Shown piece after piece: positions 10,112-19,817 of a stretch of DNA of 64,000 nt. Position 1 is the first letter of the stretch. The number at the start of each line of letters is the position of its first letter. The position numbers and the translations under genes are program-made. The DNA comes from Salvia splendens (taxonomy: Eukaryota; Streptophyta; Magnoliopsida; Lamiales; Lamiaceae): contig NW_024599272.1 in assembly GCF_004379255.2 (NCBI RefSeq), positions 1-64,000 on the forward strand, in the 5' to 3' direction. The notes beneath the pieces were generated by a model. It had not been told where the DNA came from. It ran no database searches and worked only from the letters and a program-made list of their open reading frames with translations.

Positions 10112-12781
10112 TTAACAAGAGGAGTTCGTACCCGGCGGGATTGACCCCCCTCCTTGGAATTCAATGATTTGAAGGTCCTTCTCCCCATGAGATGCCGCGG
10201 CCTCCAAAAAGGCGGGATTGGCCCCCTCATCGATTTCATTATGGGAGATGGTATCATCCCAATTTTCCTCGTCTTCCATATCATTTTCCACGAAGTTCTC
10301 TTGAGCCATGAGGGTGAAATATCGGTTAGTACTCAAGTGACTTGATGGCCCTTGTGCCTCGGTTTTCTCTAGGTCGAAGGGTTTAAAGAAGCCTTTCGGT
10401 TGCACATGAGCCCCCGAAGTCGGGTTCACTTCTCGCCGCGCCATATCCGCTCCTCTTGGCGTACCCCCGCGCCCATTTCCAAAAGAGGGGAATTTAGCGA
10501 GCACCCCTTTAGGTGAAGAGGTGGTATGCTCATCATGGATGATGATCATGTCCTTACTCCCGGCACCTTGCATATCACCCAAAAAGTCCGGCCCCGACCA
10601 CTCCGCCCCCGAGTACATATTGGCTCTCGGGTTCATCCGGATGTTGCCTTCCTTTCCCTTGTGTTTCCCTTGTTGTTTCCATTCCATGTTATTATCGGTG
10701 TGCCTCGGATCAGTATTGTTCTTCTTAGCTCCTATTCCTCCGTGTTGTGGTTGTTTTGGTGTTGCTAAGTTGTAATTTCGTTTTGGAGGTCGATCCGCCT
10801 TCCCGGAAGCGTAACAAACTTCACTCTTGTGACCAACATGTTTGCATTCTCCACAGTAGGACGGGATCTTATCCCACTTTACTTGCTGCACCAAAGGACG
10901 CCCACAAATGTCAAGGATGATCTCGTCGGGTGGCGGCTTTGTAATGTCGATCTCAATGCATAGCCGCGCAAAGGAGAGTCTTGATTTGTTGGCCGTCGCT
11001 CTATCTACTTGGATCGGGTTACCAAGGAGTTTCCCAATGGCATAGAGGGCCGATTGATCAAATAGGTGGATCGGGAGTCCAATTAGGTTGCACCATATAG
11101 CCGCAATTGGAGATTCACAATAGGCGTCAAATTCCGGAGACCATTTGAAAACTCGCATCGGATGCCCATCAATGAACCACACCGGTGTCCCTTTGGGTCC
11201 ACTTAGGAGCCGAGCATAGTCCGTCATGTCCTCAAATTGAACAAGAATATGTTTGGCGTTAATATATTTCCAAGTATAGCCACGGCAAAACTTAATGTTG
11301 TCTAGAGCCTTTTGGATTTGATAGGAAGCCGGGATTGAGTGCGAGAACTTACCTACAATAGCATGGCCGAGGGACGAGGCCAACCTTTGGATTTCTGACC
11401 CGGAGAAGTAAATGGATGGCACTCCGTTTGCCGTGGAAGCAAAGCCGATATTTTGGATGTTCTCCGGGACAAAGACTTGCGGGCCTTCAACCGCCGATGG
11501 CCCCCGCACCATGTCGGCCATGGATTTTGGCTTGGTGGGGTTCCCCACGCCCGGCTCGGTATTGCCTCCTAAAGGGTTGTGTGTCGGCTTATCTTTCGAT
11601 TTAGCTACACCGTTTGGGTCGGTTCGCGGATCATCACACGAGTCCCTCTCGACCCTGGGTGCGTAAGGAGGCCGCGGCATTTCTATGTCCATCTCGGTCG
11701 GCGTCGGGTCCATCGCATGCGTGTCCGAGGCCGAAGGCGCGGACGTGTCTCGAGGGGGGTTGCGGATTGCATTGGTCCTCGGCCATCCCGTACTCACTAA
11801 CGCCGGGCCGGCTTCGAATGATGCTCGGATTTTCCGGGTCCTTCCCTTTTCGAGAGGTGGGAAATCTTCAAGGGAAGGGCCATGCTCAATGAGAGGCGCG
11901 CATTGTTCAATATCTTTGTCTCTCCGGTCTGGGAGAAGGGTGACCTTCGCCGTGTAGTCCGTGGCCGGTGAGGGTTCGGCGAGGAGGGGCTGCGCCGCCG
12001 CCGCATCAAGCATCTCCGCCGCGGCCAGGTGAATGATTTGGAGGATATCACTCTTTTTTGGATTCATTTGCTGCATTGGTAGGGGTGAGCATGGCTCCAC
12101 ATGTGACTTCCGGTTTTGGTAAGGGGCAAAAGCACTTTCCGAAAGGTGATTTGTTCCCATGCCCAATTCGGGCAAGTTGACTATCTCACTCCCCAATGTA
12201 CTTTTTGGCACACATGCTACGGTCAAATCCTCTTGGGATACGTTTAGGGGTCCGACATCATCCCCTCCAACGGTCATCTCGCTCATGACGGGTCCATGGT
12301 CGAAGGGTGGCGCCACCTCCGCCGCCGGTGCATCTCCGTGAACCACCACTTCCATTTGGACCCCCTCCTCGGATGTGGGGGCTTTAGGAAGGGCTCCTAG
12401 GCCAAGTGCTTCCTTGCTATCAATGGAGCAAGCCGGAAAAAGATTTACCTTGGATTTAAGGCTATCAAGGTCGGGGCTTGGGACGGATGATTCGGGCTCG
12501 GAGGACTCCTCTTCTCCAAAGTCGAGCTTCTTCCTAAGTTGTTTGTCCTCCGGGAGTGGAGAAGGTACGAACCTTTTCCGGCCATGACCTTTTGTGAGAG
12601 GTGCCGGCGTGCTCTTCCTAGCCATCATCCTATTCTTCTTACTTTGCATTTTCAAATCTTTGGCCGAGACCTTTGGTGTTGGGTCATCGCATGAGTGGAA
12701 AATCATAAATTGGTCCGGGATGGACCTAGCCTCCTCGGGGTCTGGTGGGGCCGGGGTTGGGTTCGTGGGGGGGTCCGGCAT
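10112..12781 (-). CDS. LINE B ORF1, DUF4283/CCHC RNA-binding protein
   Basis: An 889-residue open frame starting at ATG 12781. In order: a Pro-rich start, a basic block (RKSTPAP, GRKRFVPSP, EDKQLRKK) at about residues 55-100, and a low-complexity acidic middle with the LPELG/LSES motif. Then come GPSLEDFPPLE (about 325), SMADMVRG, a DUF4283-like RNA-binding domain (about 450-620), a CCHC knuckle CGECKHVGHKSEVC near 645, and a C-terminal STNRYFTLM-like motif. It should coat the LINE RNA and act as chaperone in the ribonucleoprotein (family knowledge). The stop is followed after two bases by the ORF2 ATG. Confidence 0.92.
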   Translation of the reverse strand: MPDPPTNPTPAPPDPEEARSIPDQFMIFHSCDDPTPKVSAKDLKMQSKKNRMMARKSTPAPLTKGHGRKRFVPSPLPEDKQLRKKLDFGEEESSEPESSVPSPDLDSLKSKVNLFPACSIDSKEALGLGALPKAPTSEEGVQMEVVVHGDAPAAEVAPPFDHGPVMSEMTVGGDDVGPLNVSQEDLTVACVPKSTLGSEIVNLPELGMGTNHLSESAFAPYQNRKSHVEPCSPLPMQQMNPKKSDILQIIHLAAAEMLDAAAAQPLLAEPSPATDYTAKVTLLPDRRDKDIEQCAPLIEHGPSLEDFPPLEKGRTRKIRASFEAGPALVSTGWPRTNAIRNPPRDTSAPSASDTHAMDPTPTEMDIEMPRPPYAPRVERDSCDDPRTDPNGVAKSKDKPTHNPLGGNTEPGVGNPTKPKSMADMVRGPSAVEGPQVFVPENIQNIGFASTANGVPSIYFSGSEIQRLASSLGHAIVGKFSHSIPASYQIQKALDNIKFCRGYTWKYINAKHILVQFEDMTDYARLLSGPKGTPVWFIDGHPMRVFKWSPEFDAYCESPIAAIWCNLIGLPIHLFDQSALYAIGKLLGNPIQVDRATANKSRLSFARLCIEIDITKPPPDEIILDICGRPLVQQVKWDKIPSYCGECKHVGHKSEVCYASGKADRPPKRNYNLATPKQPQHGGIGAKKNNTDPRHTDNNMEWKQQGKHKGKEGNIRMNPRANMYSGAEWSGPDFLGDMQGAGSKDMIIIHDEHTTSSPKGVLAKFPSFGNGRGGTPRGADMARREVNPTSGAHVQPKGFFKPFDLEKTEAQGPSSHLSTNRYFTLMAQENFVENDMEDEENWDDTISHNEIDEGANPAFLEAAASHGEKDLQIIEFQGGGSIPPGTNSSC

Positions 12782-12979
12782 GGCCAGCCGAGGGTGTGAC
12801 CGCAGCGCCGAACCAAGGTGGGGAGACGGTGGAGTTGAGGAGGGATGGTGACACGACCGGCGTGGAAAAGGTCTCGGCGGGTTGTGGGGGGGTGAGGTGT
12901 GGTGGTCGGCGTGAGGGAGTCGCGGCGGGTCGTGGGTGTGAGTGGGTGGACGGCGAAAAGGATCAAGGTGGGGGAATTG

Positions 12980-13009
12980 CTAGAGAGAAGGGGGAGCGTC
13001 TCTCTCTAG
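12980..13009 (-). promoter_or_regulatory. 5' leader stem-loop, LINE B
   Basis: Perfect 9-bp arms CTAGAGAGA and TCTCTCTAG at the 5' end of the element. Confidence 0.75.
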
Positions 13010-13036
13010 AAGCTTTATTTGGAGCCATGGCACGCT

Positions 13037-13249
13037 TACGCATCCTCAAGCGACAACACACCATCCGAGCCCACCTTCATCCATCGGGAAGGTAACAGAG
13101 CGGCTTATTTGCTCGCCAAGATGGGACTTGAACAAGCCACCTACCTCCGCATGTCCGCACAAACAGCCCCAAGAATGCTCAAAGCCATCGTCCGAATGGA
13201 TGAGCTGGGAATCCTCAACATCCGGGTTGGAGATGAAGACCGCGAGTAG
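13037..13249 (+). pseudogene. LINE C ORF2, RNase H C-terminus
   Basis: Encodes the last catalytic region of the RNase H (FIHREGNRAAYLLAKMG) and the short tail of ORF2, ending in TAG at 13247-13249. One base near 13085 disturbs the frame. It joins 5699 once the LINE B insert and one copy of its duplication are taken out. Confidence 0.85.
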
Positions 13250-13483
13250 TGCAAGGGCCACAGAAGAACCCAACGATCCTGACTCTTTTGGACGCTGTAG
13301 AGTAAGCTGGTGTCGAGCCACCGTTGGCATGTCCCCCGTACTTACTCTTGTAGCGTAACTGTTCTAATGTGTCTTGTATATTGATTTTGATTGCCTAGAC
13401 ATAGACTGATCGGAGTACTTGTAATCTTCGATTGTAATCTTCTTTTGATTTGCAATATAGGGATAAGGGACCCACGAACCCTC

Positions 13484-13496
13484 CACCGTGAAGGTG
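13484..13496 (+). promoter_or_regulatory. 3' terminal stem-loop, LINE C
   Basis: CACC-GTGAA-GGTG, eight bases before the poly(A). Confidence 0.6.
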
Positions 13497-13518
13497 TTTA
13501 ATTAAAAAAAAAAAAAAA

Positions 13519-14934
13519 GGTCTTGATCCTCTAGAGAATGAATCCTTCTTTCGTTGGCATGACCAAGTCTAAGGTGCCATTAGTACGTTTCGTTTATTGA
13601 ACTTGAAGGTTCTTTTCTTTTCCGTGAAATTTTCGATGTTCTATTGAGTTATGACTTACGTTTGTTAAACCGTGTAGAAGTGATTGTGTACAGATTGTTT
13701 TCCATGATACCACGACAGATATAAGAACCATCTTTCTTGATAATGCAATTGTGATTAAAAGAAATCGAATACCCATAAAAAACTAATTTAGAAACTGAAA
13801 TTAAATTTCATCTAAAAGAAGGTATCAACAAAATATTTTTCAAAATAAAAAATCTATCACTGCTAAAATGTAAATAAATGTCTCCCACGGCAACGACCGC
13901 CACTTTGCTAGCGTCGCCCAGCAGGACCTCGATCTCACGATCATGTAGCCGTCTTATCACCTAAATTAAGTCAGGATCAAAACAAATATGATCAGTAGCT
14001 CTAGTGTCAATAACCCAAGTTAAGTATGAGTAGATGTTGAAGCAAAACACGACTCAACCACTAGATCTTGGTGCATACTTGTAGCCTTGCCCTTCTTAGG
14101 ACAGTTTGGCTTCCAATGCCCTTTCTCTCCACACTTAAAGCACTTTCCTATAGGGTTCTTTTTAGCCTTCTTCTTCTTCTTCTTCTTCTTCTTCTTCTTC
14201 TTCTTCTTCTTCTTCTTCTTCTTCTTCTTTCCCTTAGCATTCTTAGCTGCAACAAGGTTCAGTGATTTCTTCTTTCCTGCGCCAGGCTTAGAGCCAGAGG
14301 AATGAGGCGGCAAACTGAGCATAGCTACCTTAGCTTGAACCATGAGGTCCTCCGCCGACTGAAGTTTAGTCAACAACTCAGCCAAGGTGTAATTCCTTTT
14401 GTTCATCTCAAAGTTGAGCTTGAACTGCTGGAAGCTAGGGGGAAGACTCTGAAGGATTATAGTAACCTGGGACTCGAGATCGATAGTCTCTCCCAAAACC
14501 TCAATCTGGTTGAGGTGGGTCATCATCTCGAGGACATGGTCCAACACAGATGTGCCTTCCTTCATTGTCTTCGCCATGATACTCCGAAAGGTTTGAGACA
14601 AAACCGCTCGATTCTGAGTACCAAAAAGATTTGTAAGATTTTGCATAATCTCAGCGGTAATCGCCATAGTAGAATGCTAATATGCTTGAGCACTGAAGAC
14701 ATAGATGCCAACATGTAGCACTTATCCATCTCATTCGCCTTATGCCACCGTCTAGCTAATCTCGAACCGCTGCTGCGGCATTCGCAGCCGGCATAGGAGG
14801 CTGTGGAGTAGTGAGCACAAATCTGTACTCTTCAGCTGTGTGAACGATGTCCAAATTTTGTTTCCATTCTATGTAATTTTGGCCCTTGAGTTTTTTTTTT
14901 CTTTAAGGATTGCAGAAAGAGGATTGAATGACAT
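13519..14934 (-). pseudogene. Copia gag-protease-integrase fragment
   Basis: Starts at the ATG at 14934 (MSFNPLSA). The gag core of UBN2 type has motifs like ITAEIMQNL and a CCHC knuckle CFKCGEKGHWKPNC near 14110. Then comes a protease region with WVIDTRATDHIC near 14010, where the usual Gly after the catalytic Asp-Ser/Thr is Arg, so the enzyme is probably dead. After it AVVAVG and, at 13519-13570, the GAG-pre-integrase motif YLWHLRLGHAN. A stop and frameshifts interrupt the frame near 14750, 13895 and 13650. A long lysine run sits in gag (see the microsatellite). Confidence 0.85.
14168..14229. repeat. (CTT)n microsatellite inside copia gag
   Basis: About 20 CTT/AAG units. Read in the gag frame on the minus strand they add about 20 consecutive lysines just before the CCHC knuckle. 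Confidence 0.95.
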
Positions 14935-15389
14935 TTTGACGATTTGATTTGCACTACAAAAACAGAAGATTTACTTTTTGTTATAAACTTATGTAAGATA
15001 ATTGATTAGATTAACCATAAAACTTTTCAAAATCTTACAATTGTAAAATTAAAATTTTGTACCCTCCATAAGAGGTTAATACACATTAAAATTTAAGAAA
15101 TTTTACTGGTCACAATACCGACGAATAGTCCAGAGACCACATAATGACATGGCCGCCTAATGTTGCCTAAGCACAACCCTCAAATTTAACATTGCAGAAT
15201 TTTATTTCTACAACATACTCCCATAACAATGCTCATGTGCTGATAATAAAATCAAGCTATCTCATAAATTCTGTTTGACCATCTGAAACTCGTAGTTCCT
15301 TAGGATTATTGTCCCCACATAATGAGTGGCGATAATATTAGGAACCACTTTCTAGTTCATACTATTTATTGTTTGAGAAGTCCACCCTC

Positions 15390-15434
<45 letters not shown>

Positions 15435-15438
15435 CAAA

Positions 15439-15451
15439 CACCTCTACGGTG
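15439..15451 (-). promoter_or_regulatory. 3' terminal stem-loop, LINE D
   Basis: CACC-GTAGA-GGTG before the poly(A) on the element strand. Confidence 0.6.
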
Positions 15452-15648
15452 GAGGGTTCGTGGGTCCCTCATCCCTATATTTCCAAAAGTGATAATTAAA
15501 AGGCGTGGCCACACCCAAAAGTGGTGTGCCGTAACAAATTCAAGAGTAGTATGCGGTCCGATCCCACAAAGTTCGGACCTCATCATACTCCTTTCCAAAA
15601 TACAATTAACCAAAAAGCTAGTCACTAGTGTCTCCCATCGTCTCATGA

Positions 15649-18600
15649 TCAACTTTGATGCCCGTCCCCGTCTAGGTTTCGGATGTGCGACACTCCCATC
15701 TCGTCCAATCTAACCAAGTCCAACAGTTCTCTCGGTGCTGAGTTGTAGTGCATTCGTAGGCCACTGTCTTGGACTAGCCCCATTTTCGCAAGGAAGTCCG
15801 CCGCTTTGTTCCCCTCCCTGTGTATGAAGGTGGCTCGGAAATTGAGATGGCGTTTGAGAATGGTTAGTTGCGCCACCGCTTGCCGAGCTAGTGCCGGGCC
15901 CCATCCTGTCCCATTGACCAATTTGATTGCTTGCTCTGCATCTGACTCAATCCAGATTGGTAGGCCGAATTCCTTGGCTATATTTAGCCCGTGAATCATG
16001 GCCAATAGCTCCGCTTCTAAAGCCGAGTGGGCTTCAAGGGGTGTGCTGACGGCGGCGAGCATCTTACCCGAGTGGTCTCGAATAATCCCTCCAGCCCCTG
16101 TTCTGCCGTTCGCTTCATTGTAGGAGCCATCCGTGTTGAGCTTTATCCACGGCTGATCCGGGGGGTTCCATTTGATTGCCATGGCTAGGGGTAGCGCCCT
16201 GATTGCCGCCGCTTGTTGGGGAATATTGATTCCAAGTTTAACTCCCTTCCAATGTTTCGGCTTCAAGCTTCCATTAGACATAGCATTTCGAATGAACATG
16301 TGGACCTGCCATACCACGTTTTGTGGTTTAAACTGTGTGCCTTGGTGGCGGCTCCTGTTTCTCTCCGACCAGATAAACCAAAGGATGAGGTATGGAGTAG
16401 CTCGGCTAAGATGTTTCTTGTTCGGCTGTTGGCACCTTCGCGCCCACACTTCGATTCTCGTAGGGATTGTGTCATTGATATGGATGCGGGGGAACGGCCC
16501 TGTGAACCAGCCGTCGAACTCACTCCATACTCTGCGAGCTCCATATCCCTGGATGAAGAGGTGTTGGAGTGACTCAGTGTTCGGTCTGTGGGGGCAGCAT
16601 TGGCACTTAGAGGCTAGCTCAATCTCCCGCCACTGAAGTTTCGTGTCAACCGGCACCCGATTGGAGAGAAGCCTCCAGATAAAGATGGCTATTGAGTTGG
16701 TGAGGCCTACCTTCCAAACATCCCCCAAACCATGGATGATCGGGTTTCGTCCTCGAAGTGTGTCCCATGTCGAAGCCACCGTGAATTCCCCATGCTTAGA
16801 GAGGTTCCACCTCAGGATATCCTGTTCGTCATGGAGGATCGGTGTATTAATGATGCCATCGATAACATGCTGAGGAAGGCCGGCCTGATTGTGAAGGAGT
16901 TGAAGCTTGGGCACATCCCAACCACCATTTGTAATGAACTCCGAGACCCGGGTGGTTGGTCTTCCCCTATCATCAAGACTAAGTTCCCTCAGAGGGCTAT
17001 CGCCAAGCCAAATGTCATCCCAGAAGTAGATGTCCCCTTGTCCCACTAGCCATCTTATGTGCGGTTGCGCGAGGGGCCATGCTCTTGAGAGCCTTTTCCA
17101 CGTAGGGCTACTCCTGCTCGGCAATCTCAAGGTGAGCGGTGTGGAGTTGGAGCAATATTTTGCCATCATGTATCTTGCCCAAAGGGAGTTTTGCTCCCGA
17201 AAGCGCCACCAAAGTTTGATATTGAAGGCGCGGAGGACCTCCACAGTTTTTCGGATCCCAAGGCCTCCTTCATCAGTGGGCCGGCACATTTGTTCCCATC
17301 CAATCCAATGGGTCCGCTTCTTTTCATTCGTAGACCCCCAAAAGAATCGGGCCATTTGTTGATCAAGTTGCTTGAGGGTACCGGCCGTGGGCTCGACGGC
17401 TTGAAAGATGTGCAAGGGGATCGCTTCAAGAGTGCTCTTAATCAACGTAAGCCTTCCTCCAAAGGATAGGTGACGGTGTGCCCATCCTGAGATCCTTCTT
17501 GCAATTTTTTCCCGTAGAAAAAGGAACATGTCCGTGCGTTTGGCACCACGATAGATAGGGACTCCGAGATAGAGAAAAGGAAAGGCCCCTCTAGAGAAGC
17601 CTCCTTCCGCCTGGATCGAGTTTGCCCAATGCTCATGGGCCTCGGCAATATAGAAATTACTCTTGGCGAGGCTGACTTGTTGGCCGGAGACTCTTTCATA
17701 TTTTTCGAGACAGGCTCTTAGCCGGCGCATAGGATTTGCCGCCGCTTGAGTGAAGATGATAATGTCGTCCGCATAGGCTAGATGGCTGATCTCCATGCAT
17801 CTCCGGGAGGCTTTGAACGTCATGTCCTTTTGGCCGAGGATGAGCTTATCTAATGCTCGGGACAGGTAGTCCGCAGCGATTACGAACAGAGCGGGGGAGA
17901 TCGGGTCTCCTTGCCGAAGTCCTCGAGTTGATCTAAAGAAGCCCGAGGGTGCCCCGTTAACAAGGACCGAGAACCAGCAATACCCAATACACCTCTCCAT
18001 AAGTGAAATCCATGAATCCGGGAAACCCATACGGCGTAAAACTTTGAAGAGGAATGGCCATTGGACCCTATCATAGGCTTTAGCCATGTCAATCTTTACT
18101 ACCACATTAGGCGCTGGGGAGCATCTAGCAAGCTCATGGAACATCTCTTGAGCCAGAAGTGCGTTGTCGTTAAGGAGCCGACCTTTGACAAATCCACTTT
18201 GGTTTGGGGAGATGACCTGTGGGAGGAAAGGAGAGAGTCGAGAGGTGAGTACCTTGGTAATGATCTTGTTTAGAACATTGCAGAGACTAATGGGTCGGTA
18301 GTCGGTCCATGACTCCGGCGATGCCTTCTTTGGGATAAGGACTATGCTTGTGGCCGTGATGCTCCTTGGCAGGAAGGCCCCTCTGAAGAACTGTCTGATT
18401 GCTTCCACTACCTCCGGCCCCACAATGGGCCAGCAGGCTTGATAGAAGGTGGCCGAGAAGCCGTCGGGTCCGGGTGCACTATCTCCGGAAATGCAAAAGG
18501 TGGCACTCCTGACCTCGTCCGCACTTGGAGCATCTGCGATGTCAACGAACTGCTCGGCTGAGTGGACCTGCTGGATTAGGTCGAGGTCTGGGTCTTCCAG

Positions 18601-19815
18601 TGTCGGATTGTTGGGGGCAAGGAGTTGTTGGAAGAACTCCACTGCGGACTTTTTAATCTCGGCTTCCTCGGTGAGCTCCTGCCCATTGGCACGAATTGAA
18701 TGGATGCGGAGACGAACCCTCTTTTGTTTCACCCAGCTTTGGTAGAACCGGGTATTTTTGTCTCCCTCGGCAAGCCACCTCAAAGCTGCCTTCTGTCGCC
18801 AAAAATCTTCTTCCATTCTCAGCAGAAGGATGTACTCAGCAATGTGTTTGTTGAACGCTGTCCTGTGATCCGGAGTCGGCCTTGCTTCGAAACAAGATTG
18901 GGCCAGAGCAATTTCTTCCTCCTTTTCTTTTATATTAGCATGGATGTTCCCAAAAACCTCTTTGTTCCACTCCTTAAGGGCCTTTTTAACTCTGGCCTGC
19001 TTGATTTGAATGTTTAGGATTCCACCCGCCCCCGTGGGCTCCTCCCATGCTTTTTGCACTACGGCCATGAATCCTTCATGTCGGATCCACATGTTCTGGA
19101 ACCTGAAAGCCTTGGCTCCAGCGGATGTGTTCATCTTCGTGCACCTGACAAGAATTGGTCCATGGTCCGAGGCAATCCGGGGGAGATTCGTAACCCGAGT
19201 AGCCTCGAAGGTCTTAGTCCAATCCTCGCTGACAAGCACTCTATCCAACCTTTCAAAAAGGCCATTCTTGGCCCAAGTGAATGCCGCTCCATCAAAACCA
19301 GGGTCAAGCAGCCTACAATCTTCCGTTGTCTCCGCAAAATCTACCATCTCGGCTTGCCGGTTGGTATCACTTCCGACTCTGTCTTGGTGAGATAGAATGG
19401 TGTTGAAATCGCCACCGATGATCCAAGGTGTTCCCTCAAGAGGCCCGGCAATCTCTCTCATCTTGTCCCATAAGTGATGTCTTTCAGCCCTTGTACATTT
19501 GGCGTACACGGCTGAGATGGCCACCGGCCTAGCAAGGCGGTGGGATTTGAGGTACCCGTGAAGAATTTGTTCCGAGTCAACCTCAATATCAAAAGTGGAC
19601 CCCTCTTCCGCAAACATCCAAATCTTCCCGTTCGTGTTCGAACCAATGAAGGACAGCCCCAAGGCCTTAGAGAAACGGTCCGGGTCCGGTTGTGTGAGCG
19701 GTTCCATTATTGCAAGAAATAAAACATTATGACAATCAATAAGTCTTTTCAGAACGTTTTGAGTGGGCGCATTCGCGATCCCCCTCACGTTCCAAAACAT
19801 GAGATTGTACGACAT
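15649..19815 (-). CDS. LINE D ORF2: endonuclease, reverse transcriptase, RNase H
   Basis: 1,388 residues from the ATG at 19815. Upstream TTG-TTA-ATA is in frame, but the ATG gives the family start MSYNLMFWNVRG. Endonuclease is residues 1-230 (N in WNVRG, E in IMEPL, AVYAKC, GGDFNT, SDHGP). RT is about 490-760 with AYADDIIIF near 681. The zf-RVT region is about 1030-1120 with CQCC near 1069. RNase H is about 1220-1350, with catalytic Asp in NTDGS (about 1227), Glu in EAELLA, Asp in ESDAEQA (about 1288) and the HREGNKAADF end (about 1331). All visible catalytic residues are kept. It nicks DNA and copies the LINE RNA at the nick. Plant L1s with such an RNase H are known. Confidence 0.96.
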   Translation of the reverse strand: MSYNLMFWNVRGIANAPTQNVLKRLIDCHNVLFLAIMEPLTQPDPDRFSKALGLSFIGSNTNGKIWMFAEEGSTFDIEVDSEQILHGYLKSHRLARPVAISAVYAKCTRAERHHLWDKMREIAGPLEGTPWIIGGDFNTILSHQDRVGSDTNRQAEMVDFAETTEDCRLLDPGFDGAAFTWAKNGLFERLDRVLVSEDWTKTFEATRVTNLPRIASDHGPILVRCTKMNTSAGAKAFRFQNMWIRHEGFMAVVQKAWEEPTGAGGILNIQIKQARVKKALKEWNKEVFGNIHANIKEKEEEIALAQSCFEARPTPDHRTAFNKHIAEYILLLRMEEDFWRQKAALRWLAEGDKNTRFYQSWVKQKRVRLRIHSIRANGQELTEEAEIKKSAVEFFQQLLAPNNPTLEDPDLDLIQQVHSAEQFVDIADAPSADEVRSATFCISGDSAPGPDGFSATFYQACWPIVGPEVVEAIRQFFRGAFLPRSITATSIVLIPKKASPESWTDYRPISLCNVLNKIITKVLTSRLSPFLPQVISPNQSGFVKGRLLNDNALLAQEMFHELARCSPAPNVVVKIDMAKAYDRVQWPFLFKVLRRMGFPDSWISLMERCIGYCWFSVLVNGAPSGFFRSTRGLRQGDPISPALFVIAADYLSRALDKLILGQKDMTFKASRRCMEISHLAYADDIIIFTQAAANPMRRLRACLEKYERVSGQQVSLAKSNFYIAEAHEHWANSIQAEGGFSRGAFPFLYLGVPIYRGAKRTDMFLFLREKIARRISGWAHRHLSFGGRLTLIKSTLEAIPLHIFQAVEPTAGTLKQLDQQMARFFWGSTNEKKRTHWIGWEQMCRPTDEGGLGIRKTVEVLRAFNIKLWWRFREQNSLWARYMMAKYCSNSTPLTLRLPSRSSPTWKRLSRAWPLAQPHIRWLVGQGDIYFWDDIWLGDSPLRELSLDDRGRPTTRVSEFITNGGWDVPKLQLLHNQAGLPQHVIDGIINTPILHDEQDILRWNLSKHGEFTVASTWDTLRGRNPIIHGLGDVWKVGLTNSIAIFIWRLLSNRVPVDTKLQWREIELASKCQCCPHRPNTESLQHLFIQGYGARRVWSEFDGWFTGPFPRIHINDTIPTRIEVWARRCQQPNKKHLSRATPYLILWFIWSERNRSRHQGTQFKPQNVVWQVHMFIRNAMSNGSLKPKHWKGVKLGINIPQQAAAIRALPLAMAIKWNPPDQPWIKLNTDGSYNEANGRTGAGGIIRDHSGKMLAAVSTPLEAHSALEAELLAMIHGLNIAKEFGLPIWIESDAEQAIKLVNGTGWGPALARQAVAQLTILKRHLNFRATFIHREGNKAADFLAKMGLVQDSGLRMHYNSAPRELLDLVRLDEMGVSHIRNLDGDGHQS

Positions 19816-19817
19816 TA

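Larger units (their letters stand above)
5700..13021 (-). mobile_element. LINE B, full-length, nested in LINE C
   Basis: A complete L1-type element of about 7.3 kb on the minus strand: 5' leader from 13021, ORF1 (12781-10112), ORF2 (10109-5943), 3' UTR and poly(A), seen as T at 5701-5719. It is flanked by a perfect 15-bp target-site duplication. The second copy starts at 61708 and runs off the window. The insertion predates the segmental duplication because both copies have it at the same base. Confidence 0.95.
13037..13518 (+). mobile_element. LINE C, 3' segment with poly(A)
   Basis: Continuation of LINE C after LINE B. It holds the RNase H end of ORF2 (stop at 13249), a 3' UTR of about 250 bases, the 3' stem-loop at 13484-13496 and a poly(A) of 15 at 13504-13518. 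The following base (13519) is copia integrase-region sequence. Confidence 0.9.
13519..15393 (-). mobile_element. Ty1/copia internal remnant (leader, gag, protease, integrase start)
   Basis: A minus-strand copia element with 5' leader (15393-14935), gag, protease and the beginning of integrase. It is cut at 13519 by the poly(A) end of LINE C and at 15393 by LINE D. The minus-strand LTR at 23121-25434 lies upstream in the right orientation to be its 5' LTR, with LINE D in between. That link is an inference. Confidence 0.75.
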
